Below, piece by piece: positions 10,587 through 24,200 of a stretch of DNA of 64,000 nt (positions are counted from its first letter, which is position 1; each line of letters starts with the position of its first letter). The DNA is from Oasisia sp. SBJ-2009 (taxonomy: Eukaryota > Annelida > Polychaeta > Sabellida > Siboglinidae). The stretch covers positions 1,846,201-1,910,200 of the forward strand of contig OZ024857.1 of NCBI GenBank assembly GCA_964017155.1, given 5' to 3'. The translations under genes were made by a program, and so were the position numbers. The notes below the pieces were generated by a model. The model was not told where the DNA came from. It ran no database searches and was given only the letters and a program-made list of their open reading frames with translations.

Positions 10587-13500
10587 GTAAGTCGTAGCAA
10601 CAGTGCGCCAAAGGGGCGCTGACCGCGGGTCAACGTGTGTACTTCGATCGTGGTACGTACTTGGATTGTAGCACGTTTCTTTTCTATACGTTTCTGTGCT
10701 TGTGAAAGTGTAATCAGGAATGTTGATGACTAAAACTAATTAATAATCAACCAGCCAGACATTGCTCCCCCAAAACAACACTCAAAAAGAACGACGCGTC
10801 GTGTTTAAGTATAGGTGAGAAGTGTTGATCGGTTTAGAATAGGCTTATACAATTGGAAGCCATACTACTATGGATGATATGCTCACCCTAATAGTGCAAT
10901 GTGCTGTAGTAAAAATACCCTTTGCCTTAAGTAGTGAGAGTTCTGGCTATGATTTATTGCCTGTTTCTAAGATACCGACAATGAAAGTTCACCCCCGCTG
11001 CAGTATTCACCAGCCGTACTTCGCTTGATGTACGTTGGTTTCGTGCGAACGCAGATAGATGTACGTACTTGGATTGTAGTACTACCGTACGTCGTCGTTT
11101 CTTGTCTAAACGTACGTTTCTGTGCTTCTAAAAGTGTAAATTTATCTGGAACCATGAAATGTATTTGATAAAACCACTCGATAATCAACCAGTTAAAGCT
11201 AATAAGTATGTGGTCAAGATGGTGACCTAGAAATGTTGAAAGATTGCGCTCCGCACTACAGTCTATTTACAAAAACACATACGCGTGTGCATCAACAGCA
11301 TTCCATATCATAAGACTTCATGTGGTCTTGAAGGGAGCAGTATATTGGTTTTCTTGTAATTAAATTCCGCCAATGTCGCCCATGTCCTGCCCCAGCTTGG
11401 TCGCGGTCACGCGTGGCTGCATTCTTGCACAAACACGACACGAAACAACTCATAACCAACACCGGTCTGATCGTGTCGTGACCCGGAAGAAGGCGCCAGT
11501 AATTGGGCCTACATCGCGGCAGTAACATAGGTCGACAGTCACAGGCGTGACAGCCGGTCTCATGTTGACGATTCTTCTACCCATTCTGTTTATGCTGTAA
11601 AGAGATGCAAATGAATGATCTGGCTTCCCTCTCTCAATCCGTCCCTCCCTCCCTATCTCTCCCAACGCATATCTGGGAGAGATAGGAGAGATCCTTAAAT
11701 ATGAGATGAACTGCTTCTATTATTTATTTATTTATTTTTATTGCTGTGATATGTAAATTATATTCCTTTTTAATCATATACAATTCTTAGAGCAGGCTTC
11801 TACTCAATTATACTCTCTTGTACAACATACTTTATTTATTAATCATTTTTATCTCCCGAGCTGTCGAACATCACAAGATAATTTCCCCAGAATGGATAAA
11901 GTTATTTGAAATAAAAGATTTGAAATCCCAACCCCGGAACTAGCTCAATCCATAAACTCTTCTATCAGCAGGCGATTATTATTATTATCATTACTACCAG
12001 CATTTATAAAGCCCCGTATCTCCGGGACCAGCCCGTTTATAGGCGCATACAAGCATTGTAAAAGTTATAACAACTATGCAAACTACAATACCATCACAAT
12101 TTCTTTAGCGATCATGACTACAACTTCATTGGGATAAGAAAAGCAAGGCTGCCGGGGATATTTGTGACAACGAGATCTTGCCCATTTCTGGAATTGTTGA
12201 TTTTAGTATGAATGTACATGTACAATCCAACTGCAAAGTTGCCACATAATAAATTTATCTTATCTTATACAACATTATATATAAGAAATAGGGACAGCAC
12301 CAACCACAGGATGTGTGGTAGTGGGGTGCCTAGAGTTCAGTGAGCAACACGTACACTTCCAAACGTAGAATTGACCTTTATCTAGGGTGTGTACATACCC
12401 CGGCCGGAACCTCAACTTAGTCAATATTATTTTAGGTAGTGTCATGATGAAAACGGATTATAATGTGTTCTGTGCCTATAATCAGTATACACATGTAAAT
12501 TTACTTTAATACAAAACAACTGTTAACACAAATATATTTACCTTGTACTTGTTTTAGCTGTAGATAACATTAACTCCTAAGAATTGTCACTCCATGACAT
12601 TGTAGTGCAATTAATCGTTGCAACGGGTTTCTAATAGCTGCTGAAGCAGGCTTGTGGAGCTCTCTTTTCCCAACCACACACAGTCACTGCTAGCGGTGAA
12701 ACGTGGTAAGGTTTTGTGCAATAAAAACATTGTGAACTGTCCGATATTATCTGCTAGAATGTCCAATGCATCTATTAATTAATTGTCACCTGACGACAAC
12801 CACATCCCAGTAAACATATCAAACCGCTCTATCAGTCCTAAAATACAATTATCATAAATTAATAATGAAACCAATTGAGTCTTGACTATTGTCTATTCTA
12901 TATCACGATGACATGCATGAGAACTAAATATTAATACCATACATAATTATTGTTAGGATTTGCTGCATAGTTTGAATGGGAATACTTGACTCACTCCATG
13001 ACAGCCACTCCATGTCCATGTCCATGACAAATGGACTTGTCATCGAGTGATTGTTTTGTCATACATGAATGCCATTGGACATCCTAGGGCTATGGTGTTT
13101 CTGGTCGGATGTGGACACCTTATCGGAGCGTGACAAATCAGTAGATTTCAATCGCCAAGAGGTCAGTTTCATGAATCATACTTGCGACGTCATAGCGATC
13201 GATAACTCGTCGAAAGCTTAAAACGTCGTAAAGTTACTTTCACGAGTCTGCTCCACAGTGGCGTTTAGCCGAGGCTTGGAGTTAGTAAGCGATAGTTTAT
13301 ATTAGTTGAACTATTTTCAGGATGCTGTCTAAGTTCGTTGATGCTCCAGGCACGCACATTTTCAACATAACTTATTTTATGTTTTACATTCATGGTAGTT
13401 TGGCGTTTTGTACCTACATAAACGGCAAAGGTGGCAGCTTAGGAGAAAAATGATGTTCAGAGACAGAACAAATACATGAATTCCCCACCGTGACCTATGA

Positions 13501-16383
13501 CTATAAATAAATTCTACGTCAATTCTACATCAACCACTGGCCGCTGTTAGATACGTACAGTACATCGCCTAGCTGCGATCTCAGGTCACGAAACTTGCTC
13601 AGACATTCAATGGACACCGTCAAGCAACACAATAGGCCTGTTTCCGTTCATGGTCTAATTCAGAGACGTACCCGTGGGTTGAAATGTTATCTGAACACGG
13701 CCTCGCGCAGTGCAACGCTGACCATACATGCAGCGAGCACAAACTAGATCTTGTCTTTGTGCCTTGAGAAGAGGTGCTCTCTTCTCAAGGCACAAACTCT
13801 CTTTGTTAAGGTGAAATCCACACATTTTGCCGTGCATTGTGAACCATAGGGATAACCTTTCGTCGTGATCGTTATCTTAGAAATGTGCAACATAATTGAG
13901 GTAAAGCTCACACCAAACAGAAGCACAGTAAATTTACTTCAAAGACATGTCAGTATTAGAGCATGCCTATAACCCCGTGTAATACGATTTCTAGTTGCAT
14001 AAACCTACTCAAAACCGATGAACAATTATCACAGCTCGCTACACACCACACGTCGTTCTTCTTGTTTAAGAGGAGCGACGTCTGGTGAGTCACAGAACAT
14101 TTATTTTAAAGACCTGTCAGTATAAGAGCATGCCTATAACCCCGTGTAATATCGTTTCTAGTAGCATAAACGTATTCAAAACCGATGAACAATTCTCGCA
14201 GCTCGCTACACACCACACGTCGTTCTTCCCGCGTGTTGTTTATGAGGGGCAGCGTCAGGTGAGTCACTCGTTGATTTTAGGTCGTTTAGCCAATGGCATT
14301 CCTCATTACACGTTTACAAGGACAGAAAGGTTTAGAAGAAACACACCACAACCCAAGTACATACTACGATCGAAGTACGTAAGGTCGTTATTTGATCGAG
14401 GCTCCGTACATCAAGGGTATGTTTTTCACGTGTCCTCCCCAGCACAAGGTCCAACAGTATACAGAAGTTTCCTAGACAAAGGTATCATTCCGAGATACTC
14501 TCTCTTAGGCACAGCCAAGCAGCACTCTCAGGGCGGTATTCACTGGAATACACTTTAAAAAATGTGCACACCACTACCCACACGTAAGGGTAAAGCTATA
14601 AATGACACGGGTGAGGGGTAGGTCAGTGTCCGCGTAAATATGCCAGTAAGAATAGGTGTCGCATAGCGTCAATTCGTAGGCGGTGTAAAGAGGTCGAGGT
14701 GAATGGCGCAACTGACTTGCCGATGCACCGTCCTTTTCAGCAAGTGATCTAGTGTGTCTGTGTGTCACTGTCAACACAACGACGCGCCGTCGGGACATTG
14801 TCAATGGTGTGTCGTTGAAATACAGTGCCATCGGTAATACGGCAATGACTATTTGCGTTTTGGAAAACTTATTTAATTAGACAACGGATTTTGTTTAATG
14901 ATGATTTTTCGTTAATACCTCTTTTTATTAGTGAAACGGTCCCCTGATATCAATGCGCCGCAATGCAATCAATCACAATGACCCGACCGCCGACTTTTTT
15001 TGGCTTCCGCTGGATTCATCTAAAGGCGGGTGCACACGCGAGTCGCCCGCTTGTAATGGCTACCCTCTAAGTAGTATGGTAAGTGCTGCTCACCTTACTA
15101 TACAATGGCAGCCCCTCAGAAGAACTCCAAGTCCGCTCTACAACGTAGAGTAGTATTTTATTGTCATCGTGTACAGTGGCATAGCTTATAGCTAGCATAG
15201 AAAATTAACATGCAAGAACAATTCTCCTTCTCTACATATACCATGCAAGGAGGATATGACTGGCACAGGATGTGTGGGGGACAGTGGATTATGATGTTCA
15301 AAAGAAGTACTACTAGGAAGTGTGATGTGAAAACAGCATGAGTCTAGTACCAGGAATTGCAGGGTGGAGTACAGTGAACAATAGGGTTAATAACAGGATG
15401 TAACTCGTGGGTGCAGTGGCTTATCTGTGAAGTGAACAACAGGATGTAACTCGTGGGTGCAGTGGCTTACCCACGCAGACCATTAATCATGCTGTATGTT
15501 TTATATACCAACTAAATACACTAAGTAAACTACATTAATTAAACTACACGGTGGCTGTACGTTACACCCTGACCCATGTGCGTTTATCGTGAGCACAGCG
15601 TCACGTGAAACGGCGAGCGAACGCTCTATCGCGTTTATTATTGTTCGTCTTGGGAGTCCGAAGTCTCACCATTTACGGAGTTATAAATTACGTGCTGAAC
15701 CGCAAAAACCCACTGGCCAGTGAACTGAAAATCCGTAGCGTTTACATCATTTCAGAAATGGCAACAACCAGTGAAATTGTAAACGAAGTCCTTTTTGTGG
15801 ATACACTTGTTCAAACGTAGCCGGATTTGCCGTGACGGGAGATTTGTGGGTGCCTCCAATCGCAGATCGACATCGCACTCCACCTCATTGGATTCAAGAA
15901 CCTGTAGAATATGCCGCCGTCGTGTTTGCGAGCTTCATCAGTGACACTTCCAAAACAGTTCAGGAGCCTCAGAGATTAGTTCTCTAATCAGATTTTAATA
16001 TACATTTTTACTTGTCCCGAACGTTTTGGAATCCAAACCGTGGGCGTTTGATCAGGTGATATAGCTCCCGTTAGCGCCGCGATTAATTGATCCCTTTTAG
16101 AACCATTAAAACCACCCGCTGACAATGCGCTTCTATGGAACAAAAGGCATTATGGGGATACAGACTTGTTCACTTAAATAGCTAATGTACACCATTTGTT
16201 GCGTGGATGAATGCAACCCATTGGCATGACGGTAGGGTCCGATTGAACAGGTATGCCAAGGAATTAATCCATTATTGAAACAATCAATGTCTCTGAAAAA
16301 TATTTTGATGTGATCACCATTACTGCGTAGCCATACACCCACGCACGCACGCATGTATTTATGCACGCGCTCACACACGCACG

Positions 16384-16427
<44 letters not shown>

Positions 16428-18785
16428 GGCTTGGCGGCCATCATAGCCATCAAATCTGATTTATTCGTGTCGTAATAAATGCATCATGAAGAATCATGCT
16501 TTTAGGGTCAGAGTATAGGTAATGTGAGTCACGGATTTCAAATATTTTACATGCGACCGTCTGTGCTATTCACATCCGCCATTTTTAAAGATGGCGTTCC
16601 TCAGTGCAAATGTCACCATTTTACACGGGCTGTAATAGTCATTCCGCACAAGTCGTTGACTCGTCAGGTTATCTAGTTGTTTTTTTGCAGCAAGCGCCAA
16701 CTTGTCTCTTGCGACGACGCCATGGTTGCATGAACCAGCTTACGGCATTGACATTATCTCATCCGTGACGAATGATTCACCCATGGAATTAGAGTTTCGA
16801 CACCGCTTCACTGTCGTTGTCTCGCTTTGGGAGGGAGCTGTTCAGTATTTTTGTTTCAGTTACACCCACTGATACATGATGCCTGGGACATATTTAAATG
16901 GTCTACACACACGAACAACGCACGCACGCACGCACGCGCGCGCACGCACGCACGCACACACACACACACACACAAAATACACTAATACCCTGAAGAGACG
17001 GCGCAGGCGTCACAGTTTCTGATTCACACGCCCCTGACTAACGTGTACGTGACATCGTACCGACCGTCCCTACCCGCCTACGTGCAGGTGAATGTCTTAC
17101 TTGCCGTGTTTAAATAAATAATTACGCTACTTTTAATTGGGAATGTTCCAAAGTCTTCCGTTACATAATCAGCCAAAAGATGATAGGCAAATTGTCATAA
17201 ATTGTGCGAACCCACTATCTCGTTATCGATATTTTGCAAACACTGTAGTCCTGAAGGACAACTGTGCCAGGTTTCGTGAGTTGATCCAGCGTGTCACAAT
17301 CAATCCCCTACACGCCACCGACTCCACCAAGAGTCTAAGACGTTTAACGTCACGACTCTTTTACAACTATTGTTTGTACGGTACTGTATACAAACAATTG
17401 TCGCGTTGTTCCCGAACGAACCCGTGAACGTGACGTTAATCCTTCGTCACGACTCCTTTTGTAACTGTTATTACCACAATAGTTCAAACGTCTCATTTGC
17501 ATAGCTACTAGGTATAAGCGACTTTTGGGACGGAGCAAATACACAACAAGCGTATTTACCTCAATCGCATTATCCGTGTAATACGGATCAATTCAGGATA
17601 GGCAGGTCATGGGCTGGGGACACCTGTTTCGATGTCACTTTCTGACAGCGGAGTCGTGCTCAATTCCGGCTCAACCCGCCTATATTAATTTCGTTCCGAC
17701 GTTTACGGTGTCATTGGTGAGCAATAGGTAGTGCAATTGTATACCACCGTCTCCCGTTCCGCCTATCGTTACTTCATCCGCCCGAAGTATTTAACCACAA
17801 GCGTTAACCATATTGCCGTCAAGAGCTGTCTCAATTCATGTGGACAAAGAAGCGTTTGGCTTATTGATAGTCCAATTGAAAGTAGTAATATTATTTCTTA
17901 TAAAATTGTACATTAATTAGTACCATATATACAATTGTAAATAAAAAAAGGCCAAGTTACTAAATAAAATACGTAGTCTCTAAAAATAGATAAGTAAAAT
18001 AATAAATACACGAAATATATTACAGTAATAACAATGCATTCGTCATAATAATAAATTAATTAAAATAAATGTATGAATAAATACTTATGATTCGGTATTA
18101 AAAATAATTTCTAAAAAAATAAAAAATGTCAAGCTACGGATGACCCGTCCTTGCTTCGAAAGCAGGGCCACGTTATGAATGAACTTAGCACATAGTTAAA
18201 CAGTCGTACTTCATAAACGACTTCCAGTGTGCACGACTGTAATCTCGAGGTTACGTCGTCCAAGAATTACGTGATTTATGACGCGGATTTTGTATTAACT
18301 AAACGTCAAGTGTTGGCAATGGTTAAACACATGCATATTTAAACCGGGCAATTTGCCGGTATCATGCAGGTAATTGCTTGGCGAGCGAGGCACTGGCACA
18401 CTGACACCAAATCAATGCTTGACTGCACAAGCCATTTGGCTGATTGAACTTTGGCAGTACACTGTACTCTGTCTCTTGTTACGTGCGCATTTGCATAGAC
18501 GAATTCCACGCGGTGACACTATAATGTTATACATTATTGATATATTATTTTATGAAGTGATGTGTTCTAAACTGATAATGTTAAAGGCATAGTTGTATTG
18601 TATATGTATTGCGTTACACAATGGAATTTGCTTTAAATCCCATTAATAAAACCAGTTAGTTGTTTTCTTGTGTTAAGTTTATTAAAAAAATGTGCCTAAG
18701 ACGATTTGTCCATTTCCACGAAATGGAACAAAAGTCATTTATTACTGTTTGTATTTTCTTTTGTTTGTGTGTTTGTTTGTTTGTT

Positions 18786-18858
<73 letters not shown>

Positions 18859-21173
18859 GGGGGGGGGAGAGGGAGAGGGAGAGGGAGAGGGAGAGGGACG
18901 GAGAGGGAGAGAGTATATACTAAAAGTTCTTCTGCTAGACGATTTGGCCGTCGGGCACCAAACTGTCAGGGGTTAATCTATGAACCTACGGATATGACGC
19001 AAGACCGGAACCTTTCCGAAGTATACGACATACACACACAGTCACACAACACACAGTCACACATACACGTGCGCGCGCTTGTGTGCGCATGTGAGTGAGT
19101 CAGTGAGTGTGTGTCTGTGTGTGTAAAGATTCTCACATTATGTGGGATAAATAAATAATTTGTTTGGAACATAATAATTTTACCATGGCTGTACAACAGC
19201 AATTCGAATATTAGTTCACAGTTTTATATAAATACGAAAACAGTCTAATCGCGGACACGAACCTCGCTGTCTATCTGAGCATCGTACGTTTGAGCCTCCA
19301 ACGAATGTAGTACGGCATACCTGCACGCGTGGTAGTTATTGCGACCGCATTATGGTGTCTATGTAACAACGCTGTTTGTTTCCTAACATAACAGGTGTTA
19401 CTCACGACTGTCGCGCCGTATATAGAATCCGATTGATTGTGTAATCTAACAGTGCGATCAGCGTGCCTCGCTCGAATGTGTATACAATTAGATGTGCAGA
19501 GGCCATTGTTCAACTTATCACGCACCGAAGCAGTGACCGACTGGCGACTGTGTTTTTCAGACCACAAAATAATCAATGATCCCGTTGTATTCAGGCTTCC
19601 TCGGTACTTTTTAAATAGTATTCCTTAACACGAATAAAGATTGATTTGGCTTTTAGTTATAGGGCGACTGTCGGTTTTATATAGTGTCGCGTTTCCTACT
19701 GTAGGAAACGCGACACTATATAAAGTGTATAATATAATATAATTAATTACTCGTGTCATTATACAAACGCGTTACATGGTATGGATGGATGGATTAATCT
19801 CACCACGAAACCTGTTTTGGATTAAAGCAGCGGTTCTTAGCCGTTTTGTGGCTGCGACGCGAATTCTTATCCGGAAATTGCTTAGCAACCCACACGTTAT
19901 AGTAGACTTATTAAGATAAACACAGTTATGATAAAGTAAGTAGGCCTAACATAAATCAATATTAAATCAGAACTTTGTGATGGCAGACGCAGACAACTAT
20001 GTCGTACGATTTCGAAATGCGTTGAAGGGTATATTATGCCAATCTTCCCGTAAACATTTAGGCGATAGGTAGCCCATAGCTAACGTAACGTGCGTGGACG
20101 TGGTGAACTGTGTTACTGCGTAAGTTACTTTGAAGTGTTCGACTTGGGGTGCATCGAAAACATCCCAGGTTTCTTCCAGTTTATAATACAATAATTGTGC
20201 GGCGCCAAGCAGAATATGAGTTTCTCCCACCATTGGAACACACCAGCGCAGTGCTAGAGCATTAGACACTCAGTATCCCACATTGTTTAGTTCACTCAGC
20301 TCAAATACCAACTAATAGATAATTTGGAGTGCGGTGGCTCGGTACTAAAACATCGATTTCACTCTGACACGAATCCGGGTTCGAATCATGTGCCGCTGGG
20401 CTAAATTCGTTCGTTCGTTCGTTAGTTCGTTTGTTCTCCAGTTTACTCATGTGTACACATGAGTACCTGGCTATAAACAGTGGTGGATATTTGTGTACGC
20501 AGCATTGTCACGTGGCTGTCTCCTCCCCTTTCCTGGTGTAATGTGCTTTGAACAGTCCCAGTGCCACTGCACTAAACAGGATCTTACTGTCTTTAACACA
20601 TGTCTACCAGACGAACAAGATGGCCGAGTGAAATTATAAAAACAACTTAGAAAGGGAACGTCATCATCTCTTAATTACTCAATTCATATGCATAACAAAA
20701 TGAACCTGTTAACATGCATCCTACTGCACTTATAGGGAATCATTTGTACCCCATCTCATTGTGCCCGAATGCCACATTAAAGCATTTACTATTCTTCGTT
20801 TTGACCCGGACACTCCTACGCTTGTGGTGCGTTATGTCCCACGTGGACAACTGTTGGTCCGTGCTAGTGTTCTCGGTGATTTGATACAGTAATGCAATAA
20901 AAACACGACCGTCATACATGTGCAAATATACATGTGCAAATACATTTCAATGGCAGTAGACCTACTTAAACCGAGTCATCCAATGATGTCATAAATAAAC
21001 ACTTATACATTAGTAATGATTTGCTCTTCCCATTTGATGTATTTGCCATATTCTAGAATAACGGTCCATAAATTGCTTTGGGTGCGATTCATATTTCAGT
21101 CGAGTGACTAGTTTTGCAGCACACGCCTTCAGTAAAGAAATACATGTTTTGCATAGCGTGCATCTAGTGCGGA

Positions 21174-21251
<78 letters not shown>

Positions 21252-24200
21252 GCTGGAATGAAGTGCATGTGGCAGTCGTGTCGCGATTTAGAATGAATGA
21301 ATGAATGAATGAATGAATGAATGAATGAATGAATTAATTAATTAATTAATTAATTAATTAATTAATTAATGAATTAATGAATTAATGAATTAATGAATTA
21401 ATGAATTTTGCTTGTCGATTTATGTACGCGGTTCTTAATCTTTCTTTGTCTACCACCCAAGTTAAGTGGTGGGACAGACTTGACGACCCATTCTTTAACA
21501 ATCCGAATGACACGTGATAAAATAAGCCGTGAGACACAATAAAATAGGCGTAACAACTAAACGATCAACGATAAACGAGAACATGTTGCTATGAAGTTAG
21601 TTTGTTAAACGTGGAGGAATCGCGAAATTTGTGCCATTCACAAGCTCATCGATGAGGAAACAGTTGAAAAATATAGACACCCCGTGCAAATGGAAAAGAA
21701 AAATAAAGACACCCCATTCAAATGGAAAATTGGCACATTTTTGTTTAGCAAACCTGGACATTTTATATAAAAAGCCAATGGTTCGGATGTCCATTAGGGT
21801 TTTCTGGACTACCTGAAAACACCCAACCAAAATCTACCCTGGAGACCTCATTTTTTAAAGATAGAAACAAATCGAGGTTTCCATTTTGTTCTGGGTGTTC
21901 AAGAAACCCTACTTATCATCTTAAAACAAGAAATGGCTTTTTAACGAAAATGTTCGGGTCTGGACTACAACTTGGAAACATGCCGAGTGTTATGCTATAG
22001 GTAACGTCCCACTCAGCAGCTAAATTAATAATATGGAACCGTTCATCACTTTTTATGTCGCACCTTTCGATGCATCACTTTCAGTCACAGTCACATGTTA
22101 GACTATTGTAACGACGTTTAAATAATAGATCCCTGTGCGTGTGTTGTTTTGAGTGCACCATTAGTTGATGAAACTGGCGTAAACGTGAAATGTCACATTA
22201 CGTTTGACGTTCGACACAATTTGACATGTATTACTGGTCTCGCATTCACCGGGCAAGTGCAAGCCGAACATAAAGGACATTTTGGAGCCACTGTTGGGTC
22301 ACGGCGACTGACTAAAACTGGCTAGGCGACCACAATTTGGGTCAAGACCCAGAGGTTATCGACCGCTGGTTTTATGGGTCGTCTCGTTTTGATTTATTGA
22401 TAGAGTACATTTCATCGACTGTGCGCATGGGTGTAGCCCTTCACACGAACTCACTATTTCATTTCAGCAGACTTTCTCCCAGAACCTGTTAGCTTTGAGG
22501 TGCATGTATAATTGGCGTGTCTTTTGTTCGATATAACCTCTAGCTTATTGGTATATCAGTTGTTTACTGAGCTTGCAGCTGTTTATGATTAGAGCGCAAT
22601 GGCTTGTGGGTCGAGCTTCGGACTCTCGACTACGAGAACCCGGGTTCGAATCCTGTGCAGCTGTGTTAAAACCTTGGGCAAGTTTTTCACTCTACATTGC
22701 TCCAGTTCACTCAGCTGTAAAAATGAGTACCTGGCTATAGACAGTGATGGATATGTGTACGAGCAGCCTTCGCGCATTAATTGTAGCATATGGCTGGATG
22801 CTTCCCAGAGAAGCCGAAATGGCGTCTGAGTGAACAGGACTGTCAGGGAAGTAAAGTGTAAAGCGCTTTGAACGGTCCTAAGGACTGGATACTGCGCTAT
22901 ACAAGAACGTGCCTTTGCCTTTTATTAGTGGGATGTCTGGCCATCTATTCCTGGTACAACTAGATCTTTCAACAGTGGTGGGTTTAGTTATGAACAGCGG
23001 GACTAGGCCAAAATGTTCTTTCTTCTGATGAGTTCAAAAAACGTGTTATAGTGCAAAATAACTGGGGATTTCAGTTAGAAGTTTTTATAACCAGAGGGAG
23101 CAATTCCGTCTGTTTGTGCACTGAGTAGGTCCTAAGTCACATCGACCTTCAGCTAGTCGTAATTATGTTATATTTGTGAGTCTGTGGTTTTACTGCTGGA
23201 ATATCGTACGTATATATTAGCAATATTAGAGTGTTCTGTACAGCGCGGATAGTTGTGTTTGGCAAAAGTACGACATCGTAATCCACGTATGACCCGATTC
23301 ACCGGTGATGACGCGGAAATGCTCTTGAACTTCCAGTTCACCACGTTTATTTTCGTCATGAACACTCGTACTCATACAGGGCACGCAAGTGAATCTCGTT
23401 TCCGGTCAGTTTTGAGCGATACCATACACAATTGGTCCCCCACCTCGTTGTCTGTAAGCGTATTCAAAGTGAAAATGACTACAATACGTAAAAATATGAA
23501 AATAATAACATATCACGGATGCTTCTGCTGTTACAGTTACGTTAGTATGTTGGGGACCTGGTTTTGAGAAAAAAAGGAAACTAACATAACAACGACACCA
23601 CGGCAGATAAGACTTGCAATGCAACATTACGCCACAATCGATTTTTCTTTAGCAGTTTACTTTAGCCGCTAGGGAGTACAACTAAAAAAATGCACTGCCA
23701 TTCAAGCGTGAACTGAATATAGTTACGGCTAAATGGAATTACACGCTTGAATGAATTACAGCCGTAATATTTACTGTTGGCAAGCAACAGAACCCCGGAT
23801 GCACAAAGGACGAGCGATAGTAAACAATGGAATACCGTATATACATCGGCACAACTTCATAAATATACGATTTACTTCACATTGGGTGTACAAACATAAC
23901 ATGTAGACAGACGTTACGTTGAAACCTATACATAGTTGTTTCGTAATTAACAAACTACTACGTAGGTTTCATCGTAGGGAAACAAAGCACAACGTTTGGT
24001 GTTGTGAACCACATGCATCTGTACGTGTCAAGATAACCATGCGTGGTTATCTTGACACGTACACTTCACATTCAAGGAAACTACTCTCGTATATTACTCT
24101 TGATCGTCAGTACAAATGGTTAGTTTTATTAACACTACATCAATAAATCCCCCCCCCCGAGTATAATGGTCGCTTTAAAATGTTTGCCTTATTTTTTATA

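Noticed and set aside
13756..13796. MicroRNA precursor
   Set aside because: The 18-bp stem is too short and perfect, with no flanking imperfect stem as in animal pre-miRNAs.
14085..14558. 157-aa + frame in MGAT4 intron 1
   Set aside because: It overlaps the 167-bp tandem duplication, has no family motif or codon bias, and does not fit the MGAT4 exon phases.
22590..22670. Possible tRNA gene (A and B boxes)
   Set aside because: It has no acceptor stem or anticodon arm fold that I can draw, and SINE centre and tail sequences follow; two related copies share them.
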